Shown here piece after piece: positions 25,111-42,500 of a DNA stretch of 64,000 nt (positions are counted from its first letter, which is position 1; each line of letters begins with the position of its first letter). Below the pieces are notes generated by a model. The model saw only the letters and a program-made list of their open reading frames with translations, was not told the DNA's origin and made no database searches. The stretch covers positions 32,001,378-32,065,377 of the forward strand of contig OX359248.1 in assembly GCA_947179485.1 (NCBI GenBank), in the 5' to 3' direction. A program made the translations under genes and the position numbers. The DNA is from Allacma fusca. Its lineage: Eukaryota; Arthropoda; Collembola; Symphypleona; Sminthuridae.

Positions 25111-25725
25111 ATTCTCTGGAAAATGGGGGAATCAAATATATTTCCTCAACGTCCCTAGTTTGGGCTGGGGAGGGACGAAGTCAAGGAATGTATGAAACTC
25201 CGTCTGTACATATGAGCAGAACTTAGTTTCTTACAGTTGTTGTTGCTTCGGCTCACATCCACGTGAAGCACTGTGGATGTGGATCCGCTGATTTGAAAAC
25301 AAGTGATATTGGATCCGGGTTGTTGTTACATAGGCACAGACTATGGGCATAGATAATGGAAAGCAAATAATAAAAAGAACTCCAAGTGTACATTCCTATA
25401 GGTGTGTTCAATTACCTACATATAGAAATTTGCGACTGAACAAAACAGATGAACAGACCGCTGATAGAAAGGGTTAGTTCAAATTGGCAAGGAATTTTTC
25501 AGAATAAGTCGTCTACTCATTAAGTCTAGAAGTTACTGTGGGCTCATATTTTGGGTAAGAAAAATAAATTCATAGAAATTATTTTATTTATAGCTGAGTG
25601 TACCCAAAATTACTCCCTTGTAAGAAGTTACTCTGAGACAATAATAAATAAACTGAGAAAGTCAAGTGCACATTGAACATTGGTAATAATTAATTCTGAA
25701 ATTATTATATTTTAGGCACATTAAG

Positions 25726-29869
<4,144 letters not shown>

Positions 29870-30744
29870 TTATATTACGAGATGTCATTTTAGAATCTAT
29901 GAAATATGTAAATTATACTGAAAACTTCGTTTCAGATGAGAATACATTGTGTAGAATATATGGCCAGAACTTCCTGGCCCGAAAAGTCGTCGTTCTCTAA
30001 TAAATTCCTAAACCAGTTGAATATTTCATTTTTGTTCAGTCACTGTTTACTGTTATTTAATTGAATGAGTTGTCGTTCCGTCTTTTGGGCAGTCCTTGAG
30101 GTCCTCTTCGATCAAGCTTCCTTAAAAAACTAGTCTTCTTAGATGCATAGTCTACGATTAAACTAAATATGGTTATCAATAAATCACACTTGAGTTACAT
30201 AATCCCGACAATTTACTTGGAGACAATATTATTTATTTTTGCAATATTGCATTGATAGAGAACAGGGTCTGAAAAACATATTTAGCAAATTTGGCTACCT
30301 AAATAAAGATAATGACAAGAACTTTTGAACGAATCTAATTAAATTTTAGAAATTAGAACCCACAATCGAATCACATAGAATCAGGACACTTGATAGTTCG
30401 AGATTTAAACCATACAAAGAAACTTAAATTTTTAGAAATAGGAAAAATATACTGCATTCCTACAAATTATTTAACAAATAAATTAACAAAAAGCAGAGAA
30501 TATGCAATACGTAACATCTAAAATTTAACTTTTTACATGAGGTTCTTACACGATAGAATGCGTATGAAACAAATGCCAGCCATGATTTAAAGCATTAACA
30601 AGCCATTCAAAGCATTTTTGACTTGCCATACACGAATTTAATCTGATGCTCAAACTTTACTGTCTGGAGTTCACCAATTGATACCTTAATTATGTTGTAC
30701 AAAATTAAAACTAATAATTACTAATTTAAAATTAACACATAACA
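29870..30744. other. Convergent 3' UTR region
   Basis: Between the stop codons of NDUFV1 (plus) and tribbles (minus). Plus-strand AATAAA at 29999-30004 and 30178-30183 fits NDUFV1. TTTATT at 30232-30237 is AATAAA on the minus strand and fits tribbles, so the two 3' ends nearly meet and could overlap. Confidence 0.6.
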
Positions 30745-33700
30745 CTAATTCATGTCAATGCTAGGAACAACTTGATCCTCACTATCATTTGGTTTTGGGT
30801 AACACTGTTTACTATTATTTCCAAGCATATCATAGATGGCTGGTTGAGAGTCACTCATAACTGTGTCATTCAAATAATTGACATTCAATTGAAAATTGCC
30901 ACTAAGTCTGCTGGAAGAGACTGGGACGACTGAATGAAAAAATGGGCCGAGAGTATTCTCTGTAGAAGCGTTAATATTATTTTCCAGGGTTGAGTTGATT
31001 ACTGCCGTAGATGATCCTCCCATAAACGTATTATTACTGACGTTCATTATGCTACTACTACTACCACTGTTATTATTAACCTGCAGTCTCATCCGATCAT
31101 TATTACCGCTGCTAATACTTGCACTGCTAAGACTCCTTGAACAGTTCACATTTGAACTAGTTGAACTACCCTGTGGAATCCCTGAGTTCAACCACGAGTG
31201 TTTCAAAATCACGCCGCAGGTTGGCCTTGCCTTGGGATCTTTTTGAAGAAGACACTTGATGAGAAACTTCGCAGAGCCAGATAAATTTTCCGGAATACTG
31301 TAGTGTCCACGTCGGATTTTTACAAAAAGTTTTGAGTGATCCTCATCATTAAATGGATACCTGGATAAAAATAAGAAAAACTTGATTAGACACATGAATT
31401 TCGCAAATAACCTTTAAAGAGAAAAGAAACTAAGCAGGAATATTCTTCGCTTAACAAAAGCCGTCCGTATTTACTTGTCGTCTTTACAAGTGGATTTCGC
31501 TACGATTTTTTAAAAGTGTTTACTTATTATTCTTTTACATAAAAGTTACAGAACTCCCACCGATTTTTTTACAACTTTTAATCACGTTGTAACCAGCTTA
31601 ATCCCATCTCTACTGCTTTGAAAATTTTGATCTTTTCTTCCTAATGTATTTCCTTCAATTATTCATATTATTCTTTCTAGAATCTCCCCATTAATTCCGT
31701 CCTCAATAATTAACTCATCATGAGCACGAAAAACTGAAGGGCATAAAATTCCAATTTACTCCTTACTTCCTCCTCCACCATTTAAAACATGCCGATTAAA
31801 TGGCTTTTAATAGCTTCATCTTCACCTTGGAAGTTATGAGTAAGTAAAATGCCAATTTTATAACACCAGAGCGTCTAAAAAAGAGAATGCGAAGAGTGAA
31901 TTTGGCGAATAAGGTAAGATTTTTAAAAGGATAGAAGAGGTCTGGCACGTAAGCCAAGAGATGAAAGGAACAAAAACATAAGTGACAAGGAAACCAAAAA
32001 AATGTATTGAATGCAGTAAGATGATCACCCTTATGGAAGGCATATGAAGCTTCACCAACTTTCCACCCAGAATGATCACCGTATTAAGGAACTCTTCGAT
32101 ACGTTTACTAGCTATGACTATGACATACGGATAGATATAATTGACAATGTTTGTGCTCCGCTAAAAAAATCAGTTTCGTGAACCACACAAGTGGGTTTCA
32201 CTATACTATCCGATCATCATCACAGTCACAGATCCAGTTGTTAAACTTGGTCTGCACTATCCGGGAAATGTGATTCTGGTCAGGAACAATTTTATCCAAT
32301 TAACTGCACCGTCAGCTGGCGCTTCAGTCTGCGGCATGCAGTTTCAGCAAACAAATGTGTGTACAGAAATTCTGAACTCCGGCCATGTCGAGTCCCTGTC
32401 TGTCTAACCGCCAATTAGTAAGGAAGTTCTCCGGTAAATTCCATTTTCTATATGCATTCTTCGGCTTTTTCATAGTAAAACCATCAGTAACATTAAATGT
32501 CGGGTATTTACTTGAAATACCCATAAGTCTAAGATTACTTTTTATTTCAACTGATACTCTATTTATTTTGGCTTCGTCGTGAAACCAAATCAGGGTTCGT
32601 TCAAAATGATTTTAGTTTTCAAGTACTTACTCCGCAAAACATTGTACACATTCGGTGTAAGCAGCTCAGAAACCAAACCATCTACGTAAAACGATTGCAG
32701 CCAGGCTACAAATGAAACCCTTTCATTGCTTATTGTTAGCTTTAGAATTACTAAACTATTTACTAATAATTACTAATAAAAGTAAATAAGCAAACTTGGA
32801 AAAGACTTTTCCCCTTCTTGCGTAAACAAATACAGCATACTATTTCCAGCCGACAAATATAAAATCAGGTTTTCTCCAGTAAGTGTCTATCTTTTTTACC
32901 GACTACAGAACGACGGATGTGTACAAACAACAACGAGTGTATTTCCAACTGAAACTGGAGCCTGTCGCAACGATTTTGACGCTCCCACTCATTTCCAAAC
33001 TTGTCTGTTGCAAAATAGCCACATAGAGCTTTTGTTTTGCGTAAAAACTACGTACGCAAACTCTTTCCCATTTCACATTAATAATAGCTTTCCTAACGCT
33101 GTCTTATCCTAGATGTTTTTATATTTAAGCAAGATACTAAATAAAAAATAATTTAAATAACTTACCGGCCTACTAATAATGTATACAAAATAACTCCCAA
33201 TCCCCACATATCAGTCGCTTTGCCCGGGTATTTCTTATTCGAACGAAGAATTTCTGCCTTTTCGGGGCTAACATAATTTGGACACCCGTGCTTATCCGAT
33301 AGTCCATCATCATTGAGATCATTAAGAAGAACAGCGTCTTCTAGAGTGTCAAGTCTTACAAGAGTCCTGAAATAAATAAAAGAAACAATTTTATAATCAA
33401 TTACACTTTCTTTCCACAATGATTTCTATGAAAAGCATTTCAGTATCAAATCATCCAAAAGATATTCCACAACGCCAGTTTTTTGTTAGTGACTCTAATG
33501 ACTATGCAAATTGCAATACAATCCGTTCACAAATAATTCAGAGAAATAAGGATGCCAAATAGACTACGTAATCATGTGATGAATATTATTTTCATTAAAT
33601 TCCTTTCTCCTTTATATGCACCGTAAAAAAATGCTCAACCAAAGTCAAATAAATGCTAATAATGCAGTGCACACATATACATATATATGTATAATATATA

Positions 33701-34352
33701 TACACGAGCAATAAATACATTTGATAAGTTCATGTAAAAGAGTTGCAGAAGATATTACATAAACCTCTGATAATGGGTAACTGTAGTGTGTAGTGACAAA
33801 AGTAGTCAGTAGAAAGGTTGATACTTCGAAACCACTACACTTGGTGATCAAATCCAAACTATTTCTTTCGAATCCACGACTATTTTGGTAATAGTAGTTA
33901 AGTAGTAAAGATGAAATTCTGAATAAGCAACACCACAATCTGCAACATTAGGTGTGCAACATCAGTCGCCCTCCCTGCACCATCATCATCACTCAAAACA
34001 ACTAATCAAGCAACAAAAAAAAGTGAAACAAATATATATGTACCTACAAGCGATTAAATTGTGTAGCAGTAAATGAAAATCAAATTATCAAATCAAGGCA
34101 TGGATCAACCTCTCAATTGCATAAAATCGACGAAAGACTTAGCAAATCAAAAGATTCCAATAGACTCCCCATATACACAACCATGTTGTTAGAAACCACC
34201 ACCAAATTGACAGTGCAATCTATTAATGTTCTGCAAGAGTTTTAATACCTCGCAACACAATGGATGACTACAACAACATGTGTACAAGAGTGAAATGAGT
34301 TTGTGTGTGTGTGTGTGTATCAATGTAAATACCATGTAGTTTTTTAACTTGC

Positions 34353-34393
<41 letters not shown>

Positions 34394-37300
34394 AGTCTAT
34401 TTGTACATTTCAATCTCTCTCTCAATATCTTCTGACGATGGAGAGTATATAGGTAAGAGGAGGGTAAGTGTATGGATGTGTGTAGTTATGTATTTGTTAC
34501 TGTTTCACCCTCTCCCTGCAGTAAAACATTAATGTGTTTACGTATGTTGATACTTTTAAAAGAAGCAAGAATGAATTAGAGAGAGAGATGTTACATTACT
34601 GTGCATATATGCATACAATGTAGAGTAAGGTTTTCATTCCAACAATTGTTGGGAGCTTGACTATGAAGGAGTGTGATTACACACACACAGACAGCATAAT
34701 ATAATATACAAGTTACATAATTTGTACGCAGTTTGGGTGGGAGGAGCAGATGCATTCATACTTCACCTTATTGCATTAGACCTTGTCACATTTCGCCAGG
34801 TTGAGAATGCAACCAAATGGTTTTGTTTTTGGTGAAGGTAGCCAGGGTATAGCACGTCAATTTTCTATACACACAAAACGAACGTATAGCAACAATCACT
34901 ACTTACTACTACAACTCACTAGTGCTACACCTCACACACACCATATACTAAAAATTGTTCACATTTAAAAGACTCACGAGAGAAAGACTGCATTGCAAAA
35001 CTATAGATTGGCGTAATTACGATTGCTTTACTGGCTGCTCCTTTAGCTACTCACTTTTGCTCTCGCATGGTAACGTTGAGAAACTTACAATTATACATGA
35101 CTTCATATACCTCACAGCAGTCACACACACACACACACATATATATATATGTAAGAATCTCATATTAAATATACATTGTGTGTACAAAAATTAGACTCAG
35201 AATATCTACCTCAACCTTGACAACACTAAACCCTTCGCGTTTTAACTTGAAAAATAAGTAGATACATTAAATATACCTATATTTTTTTATTTCACCCATT
35301 AACTCCTTTGTAACGCTTAATTCTTTCTCGCACGGTATATATATATCTATATATTCAATATTATAACCATATCCCACGCTGCGTGTACACTCACTCTATA
35401 GAGTCTCAAGATTATATATATACAAATGCGTTCATGTCAACAACAATGGCATTATGACATTGTTCTTTTAGGTTACATACTGAAGAATTCCCTCGAATCT
35501 GGTTCAATGCTAACTACTGTCTCTCTCTCTCTTAGAATTTTTTTTTACCTATTTATACAATCTTTGTTATCAAGATAACCAACAATCGTCTGAACTTTAA
35601 CTTGATGGTCTTCATTCCGTTCCAATCCTCTCTCAACCACAACCCATTACCACATATTTTTCCCATTTACTTTTTCATTGCAAAAATCATTCATATTAAA
35701 CCAATTCCTTTAGCCCAACTCCATTGAAAAACACCTAGGTTTGATAGCGACTTGTGGACAGAGAGATACAATACAAGATAATCCCAAAACGTTTTCCAAT
35801 TACACATTTCAAAAGAGAAAGAAAATTGCTTTAACAATTATAGAATAAAAGCTCCTTTAAACGCAAATCCTCACCATTAAAATTTTTGTGATAGCATTTG
35901 TGCAGGCATCAAAACTACATCAAATTACTACTTGGCCTATTCAATTTGAAAGTATTTTATTTTGATTCAATGAAACGCAATTATTTAAAAAAAAACACTT
36001 TCCTGTTATTCTTGTGCTCATTCACACGGATTTTCTGAAGCTACCCAATTTGCATAAATACATTTATCCATCAAAAATACGACGCGGGGCAAAAAATCTA
36101 AAACAAATCGGCTCCGTGCCTCAAACAAGGTGACACGAAGCTAAATAAAGAAGTGATTTATTTGAATAACTATATCGAATTTTTTTTATCAACCAACTAA
36201 ACGAAATGACAACAAAATATTTCATCATCTCACAATTAGAGGTTGAGGGTTGTAAAAGCCACAGGGAAACGAACTGACGACGTAACACGAAATAACATAA
36301 AGGGAAAGACAGATTCGTTAGTTTCAAGGTGCTGTCGTCAAAAACGTAAATGTACATAACGTTTCATCATGGCGAAATGTATCAATTCTATTTCTCTGTT
36401 TACTCATTTAAAACGAAGGGAAGTTTCCGAGCGCCAACTTTAAAATTCCTCAGCTTTACATATGTTCATTCGGATTTTGCTACAAAAACCCAACTCAAAT
36501 ATGCTCCACTATATATTTACTACAGCTTAAAATGTTGCTTTTGTCTGATGAAATCGCTCGTCATCATTTCTGCAGGCAGGGTTATTGAAGCTACACAGGT
36601 TCGAGTATGTAGATCTTCAGGAACTACGACGTGTACAGTAAATCCGTGATAATGATGAAAACTGGTTTTAAAACTATGCAGACCCAAGCTACATAATATG
36701 CACGATGCTGCACGGAGTGGGAATTGGGATTGGAGTTTTTACTTACATAGGGGGAAGTTATGTAGGACGATATGATGGAGCTGGGTTAGACTTGTTAGTG
36801 CTACGTGGCACTACAGCTGGCTTACGAATCGACTGCCGCCTCCCATGGCCTTGTATTTATAGTTTAACTACTAAACATGGGGACTCTGCCTCCTTCAATG
36901 AATCTTTGTTCCATTCTATTCGATGGATTTTCCTCCAAAAATAACTTCAAAAATAATGGAGGCTACTGCGAAATAAACTCAATACACAGGGGCCCTCCTC
37001 AACTTGTTATGATCGCACAAAATATTTGAGAAAGAATACTGCATTTAAAATAAACACGAATCAGGGATTTGGTTTTAGCATATCTTGATATGCTGACGCA
37101 ACATATTTCGGACAAAGTCTCATATCTACGACATGAATACGAATTTGGGACTCAACTTTACATCAATGTTCCAAGTGATTGGAAAGCCACATTGGTAGAT
37201 TACATTTGACATGTAAATGACGCTACATTACACACGAATGCAAGGTGAGATGCCTTTGATTTCGGATCCTCATCTGGTTCAAGGTTTGTTATTACAATCA

Positions 37301-38532
37301 TTAAAATGTAGGAGAGAGACAGAGAGAGAGACAGCAGGAGGAGTGAAGATTGAATCTGGGAAAATGAATGACTTTTGAAGGTTCACCGAAATGAAGATTT
37401 GTCTATGATGTGCAAATGATCTCTGTCGAAGTGATTAGTGCGGCAAAAGGCTAGATACACACAAAGGTAGGGGGGAATTGCATTATTTTTAGCGTCAATG
37501 TGGAAATACCTTTTAGATAAAGACTCATGCAATGGGGACTCTACGTCAGTATTGGTAATTAAATTTAGGTTAGAAAAAGTTGTCTCCCTTACCTGTCCCT
37601 ATCATGAAACACGAATTTGCCCATTTTAAGATCTCTTAATACGATTCCTTTACTATGGCAAAATTGAACGGCTGTCACCATTTGCCTAAAAATATTGGCT
37701 GCCTCCTCTTCCCGTAGCTTCTTCTTGGCCAGGAGATAAGCGTGAACATTCCCAAAAGTGGCGGGCATTATCATGTACAAGCATTTGGGACTTAAGACCA
37801 CTTCGTGCACTTTACTAATAGCTTCACAACCTTCATCCAAACGGTGGTATCCCACGACTAACTGCAGTCCTTCTTGATTCCTGGAGACCACCTGGAAAAA
37901 ACATTCAATATAAAAATAAAATCCAATATTTATTTAACACACACACACACTCCCTCACTCACACAAACTATAACCCAAGCCACAGTTACACTTTATACAC
38001 TCCCATCTACCTCCAAAGTTGATTCACCTTTTCCTAACTACAATGAACTACTTCCTGTCTCCACTTTCAAATCCAAACTTTCTACTCTTCAAAATCTTCC
38101 CGTTCCTACTTCATATAATTATTATATTTCCTACAAAATCCCATCACACACTATTCAAAATAATAATACTTTACAGATCATTCAAACCCACACCCACACG
38201 GGCAATATCCAAAGCCAGAGCAACATCCCAATACCCCCAACAATCGCACACAGATTACCAAACCCACAAACTTTCATAATTCAAAAAATTCATTAATAAT
38301 AAATTACTTTGCAGGAGAACTGCTCCTTAGTCTCAATCTTGATACACCTTAGGAAATTTTTCTGGACACAACTAGACTTATTCGTATTTGTACTGTTCGA
38401 TCCATTGTCAAAGAGCAAGTATTTATTTGCGAGGAGAGACACATTGGAAGGTCTGTCAGAGTTCACGTCCGAATCCGACAAAATTGATACAGGAGGTGAT
38501 GTAGGAGGGGATGATCCAGTTTCCACGACCAT
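30745..38532 (-). CDS. trbl: Tribbles pseudokinase
   Basis: Tribbles proteins are pseudokinase scaffolds that bring substrates such as C/EBP or String to the COP1 ubiquitin ligase. Coding exons on the minus strand: 38532-38308, 37891-37593, 33366-33166, 31360-30745; 1341 nt, 446 residues. An in-frame stop precedes the start codon. The kinase-like domain runs from about residue 37 to 270. It has the beta3 lysine in QFSCKVV (K75), a catalytic loop VLRDLK (159-164) followed by MGKFVF, and DTLEDA (181-186) where active kinases have the DFG metal site. That replacement defines the family. Further blocks are [46 protein letters not shown] and ILKHSWLNS, the last matching the MEK-binding helix. The Ser/Asn-rich tail ends [11 protein letters not shown], a canonical COP1-binding motif at 437-441. 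Introns 2 and 3 are long (4.2 and 1.8 kb). Confidence 0.95.
31361..33165 (-). other. Tribbles intron 3
   Basis: A 1.8 kb intron between the pseudokinase exon ending at the VGR codon and the last exon. No repeat family or coding block recognised. Confidence 0.7.
34355..34391. repeat. (AG)n microsatellite
   Basis: An uninterrupted run of 37 bases of AG, just after a (TG)n run at 34302-34319 in the tribbles intron. Confidence 0.9.
35122..35150. repeat. Compound (CA)n(TA)n microsatellite
   Basis: A CA run passes directly into a TA run in the tribbles intron. Confidence 0.9.
37892..38307 (-). other. Tribbles intron 1, strongly skewed
   Basis: On the plus strand this intron is C- and A-rich with almost no G; the transcribed sense strand is therefore G/T-rich. 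It includes a (CA)n run near 37940-37950. It contains plus-strand open frames, which I attribute to the base skew. Confidence 0.7.
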
Positions 38533-39399
38533 AATGAAATTAAATCACTTGATTTCCGATGAACGCTTATAAATAAATGAGTAATACAATCTTAACGCAG
38601 ACTTGTACTTCAACTATAGAGTCAAAAAAAAAACAACAACAACAAAACGGTGGTGAATTCTACTAAATTTGTTTTACAACACAAAATTGAAGATTGGAAT
38701 AGATTCTGGAAATTAATCCGCACTCTTCAAAATATCCACTTGAAATTATTTTAGGTTGGAGAGCTAAAAATGATATTTAGCTTCGCAGCCTAAAATGTTT
38801 CCATCTTGGATGGTCGCACTGTGTTCTGTTGGGGATCCATTGTAAGTCTGAGGTTACAGCTTTCCGAGGAGAGTGGCTTTAACAACATGCGCGACTCTCC
38901 TCAGCATTCGTCACCTCGCTATGCGTAACCATTGAGGTACATACTTTATCTCCGTACATACTACCTTTACTTACAATATTACAATACTTTACTCCCATAC
39001 CAAAAGCGTTCACTGGCTTCAATCGCCCCAAAGCGTTTTCCTATCGTCGTATGCCAACTAAGCCCAACGATTCTCTCAACAATTCTAACGTTTTCTAGTA
39101 ACATCGGCATTCCGCACTAAAAGCTTACAGCAGCAACGTGTACTGTGTGTATGTGTATACGTCTATAAGGGTGTCATAAATCAAAGAACGTTATATTTGC
39201 TTGCATATTTCCCTATCATTTTTATGCTCGTGCCTAACGTGGCATTCCATGAAGCCGATATCCGGTATTTGGGATATTTAAGGCAGCCGACATTCCCATA
39301 AGTAGAGTGCAAAATGTTATAACGTTTTTCGCAAAAATTTCCATGACATGTTTAGAATTATTGAAGCATTGCCCAAGATGGGTTGAGTATGTTAGTTGA

Positions 39400-39535
39400 A
39401 ATTTATTGTTGGTTTAAATTAATTGTTGGTTTAAAATAATTATTAGCTTAAATTAATTGTTGGTTTAAAATAATTATTAGGTTAAATTAATTGTTAGCTT
39501 AAATTAATTGTTATTTTTAGTTAATTGTTAGTTTA
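39400..39535. repeat. 17-bp minisatellite, eight units
   Basis: Eight consecutive 17-base units of the type AATTAATTGTTGGTTTA / AAATAATTATTAGCTTA. The units at 39417-39450 and 39451-39484 form two 34-base dimers that differ at one base. The outer units (39400-39416, 39502-39518, 39519-39535) are more divergent, as expected of an array growing from its centre. Confidence 0.85.
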
Positions 39536-42500
39536 ATTTAAAATTAAAAGCTAAACTTAGGTAAATAGGGCAGTGTACAAATGTTTCTACCCTTTAGAGC
39601 AATTGCAAGCAAATTCTAAGGGAGTCTCTAACAATTAAAAAAAATATTGAAGATATTCCAGAGTAGAGCAAAGCTAAAATTTTCAAAATGGCGAGTAGTT
39701 GGAATCTAGCAATTATTCCGGGGCATAGTGTAAGCAAAATTTTGAAGAATTGTTATTCTTAAAATGGCATCTTGCAATATGATATTGAAAAGACTGGTCA
39801 ACCTCTGGCAGTTTGAAAGAACACAAGGCACATGTAGGAAATTATAATAGGAAAAAAATATTGCAAAACGTCAACAGTAGCTTATCATGTTCATAAAGCT
39901 AAAATTAAAGCAGGATTAAGTGGAGTGAATCAAAGTTTATTTTAAAAGAACCCAATTCATTTTTGAGAGAAGTGAAAGAAGGATGAGTGATACAATGAAG
40001 TCATGAACCATTAATGAACACAAAGGATATTTACTTAGTGACGCTTGGAAGCCTATAATTTCGAAACTGAAGTAATCAAGGTAAAAACAGTATCTAGTAA
40101 ACAAAATAGGGTTAGTAATAATATTTAATTTCTACATTTTAAAATTAAAATAGATATTATGATCATTTGTGACATTAGTTCTACAGGGCCTGAAGATGAA
40201 CACAGTAGTTCTTTGAAAGCTCGTTGTATAATTAAACTGTATGATATAGATTTTAAAAGGATAAGTTGCGTAACGATTGAAACCTAATTGTGAATAATGC
40301 ATTGGCAAGTGATGCTTCCAATTTCCAGAAGGAAATATTTCAGTCCAGTGGACTAGTTATAATGGGATGTGTAAGTTTGTGGCCATAAATATATTTTTGA
40401 AGACCTATAGGGCTTACTTAGTATTAGCTAGAGGTACAAGTATCGAAGAAATTGAGACTCTATGGTGTAGAAAGTCCTCGTTGAAATTAGAAGGTCATGA
40501 GGTACGATTTCGGCCAACTTTGTGTGACTCAACTGGGCGGTGCGGTGTACATTTGGCTATACAGAAACTAAGAACACGTTGCATATCTCCCCATACATAC
40601 AGACGGCCTTTAATCTTTCTAAATGCTATTTAACTTGGAATGGTATAGTATAACTTGAACAATCACTCTTAGTTAACTACTTTTCATTTTTGTATCATTT
40701 TAGTATTTTCATTCGTTCTTGGACGTCTTTCCGTCGTCGTATTTCACATTTATCAGCATTATATTCCAATTCATTCTGATGGGATCGTACTTCCGTTCGA
40801 ATATGACACTCCCATATTCTCCTCCATGCAGCTTTTAGTCCAATTTTTTCTCAAGATGTTGTTAGTAGTAATTCGATGCTTATTTTTAAAGTAACTGTAG
40901 TATGATTCTGCTGCAGTTGGGGGAAGTTGAAATAAATAACTGCTTATTTTTAGCATGTAGTTCAATAAGTCTGAGGGGAATTTTAAAATATTTTTGATGC
41001 TCGGGGTCGGAAATGTCGGCCATGATGCTATTGTTTATTATTATACAAGGGTGGTATTTGATCCGTTATGAACTTCATTCATATTTGTTTACCAATAATT
41101 CTGCCCTAAATTATTATAATTGTTAGTAAGATTTTGCTCTTGTTCCCGAGTAAAATAGAATTTAAAAAAATTCATAATTTTTATACCAGACCTCGATATT
41201 CCTACATACTCTCAAAATGATGCTATATGTACTTCCTGCATGACAATTGACAGTACTAGTACAAACTGTGAGCTCAAAGCAGAGCATTTAGTATAGTTTG
41301 TAAATGCATCCAATTTATATGGGGGCACAATGGTTGTTGAGAGGAAGTTTCACTTGGTCAGGGGACCCTAGGCATTGGAGACTGAGCTTGGGGATGCTTC
41401 TTTTGAGACTGGGATGTGGACAATTTGAACTAGTTGGACACATATTTGTTATTAGTAGTTCCGTTAATAGGTGTAGTGTGTAGTTCAACTTGAGGGGTGA
41501 GCGTGAGATGGGCTATACTTTGTGAGGAAGAGTATAGAGATATTGAAGATTCGAAAGATCTCAGAATGGCTTCCCGGAAGATGTACAGATGCATCAAGTG
41601 TGTTAAAAATACTGGAGTTATTGGCGCAGGTCACATTTGACTTCCTCGGATTATGGAGGGATTGTTAGGGGACTTGAATGAGTTCAAGAAAGCATGGAAT
41701 GTCCCAGCCTGGTGTCTCCAGTCTCCGTCGCTTATAAATGTTTGAGAGCGGTTTGAAAGTGAAGGGATCCTACAGTAATGGGTACTTCCAAATCATCAGG
41801 ACCAAAAGTCTCCTTAAAATGGGCATGGAGCAGGGCAAAAGGAGCTTGAATGGAATGTCTCGATAAAGGAGTCCCTTATTGTTCCTTATTACTCCATGAG
41901 CCTATGTATACAGCCACAGCCGGTGGGTTTAAATGCTAAAAGTATGTGGAGCCCATTTCGAAGGGCTATAGTTAGTAGTTGGACTTTTGTACATAAATCT
42001 GAAGGTATTTTGAATCACTTAGGGTTCAGGAAACCTTGGGAATATTTTTTGATAGCTGTTTAGCACGACGCATATGACGCTAAAATAGAAGCGGTACTAC
42101 CGACTCGAGGGTTTTATGAGAACATACAGTTTCAGTTATAGCTTTTAAGGGTATATCACAGGGGTATGTAAGTACCTATACCTCTAATAAATAATCACCT
42201 ACGTTTGTACAGGAATGTGTTTTTTGTACATGACAGGATCATGGTGAAAGAAATCGGAATTTTACACGGGCTGGTTCTTAATCGTCAAAGGCATCAGCGT
42301 ATGGACATAGGCTCGCTCATAGGGACGGGATATGACAAAATCATGTTTTTTCCCCGAAATATCGCAACAACAATTGACATAAGGCTTTGTTTACGGTGAA
42401 CGACACGACTGTGAAGCTAAGTGGTTAAAATTCTAACTTATTTACACTTACATTATCTACATTACTTTTCTCAGGTCCTCTCTCCCTGCCGAGTTTGGAC

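Larger units (their letters stand above)
18579..25725. other. Intergenic region with DNA-transposon remnants
   Basis: Lies between the RRM-repeat gene (minus) and NDUFV1 (plus), so both promoters should be here. It holds three short DNA-transposon remnants (20280-20454, 20765-21542, 23720-23885), AT-rich stretches with many CAATTTCAATT-like words (about 22100-22280 and 22840-23040) and copy B of a dispersed repeat (about 25000-25110). I see no conserved protein-coding block. Confidence 0.6.
33367..37592 (-). other. Tribbles intron 2, microsatellite-rich
   Basis: A 4.2 kb intron holding several simple repeats: TATA-type near 33670-33710, (TG)n at 34302-34319, (AG)n at 34355-34391, (CA)n(TA)n at 35122-35150, CT-rich at about 35521-35532 and AG-rich near 37310-37335. 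An open plus-strand frame at 36705-36944 has no recognisable homology. Confidence 0.7.

Noticed and set aside
36705-36944. A 79-codon plus-strand frame with a Gly-rich start
   Set aside because: It lies inside tribbles intron 2, has no family resemblance and no matching splice sites.
37874-38296. A 140-codon plus-strand frame
   Set aside because: It is antisense to tribbles intron 1, whose plus strand almost lacks G, so stops are rare. The composition is low in complexity.
40180-40250. CCTGAAGATGAAC followed by GAAAGCTCG, like words found at the ends of some retroelements
   Set aside because: The spacing and core do not fit a ribozyme or a named element, and no coding relic lies beside it.
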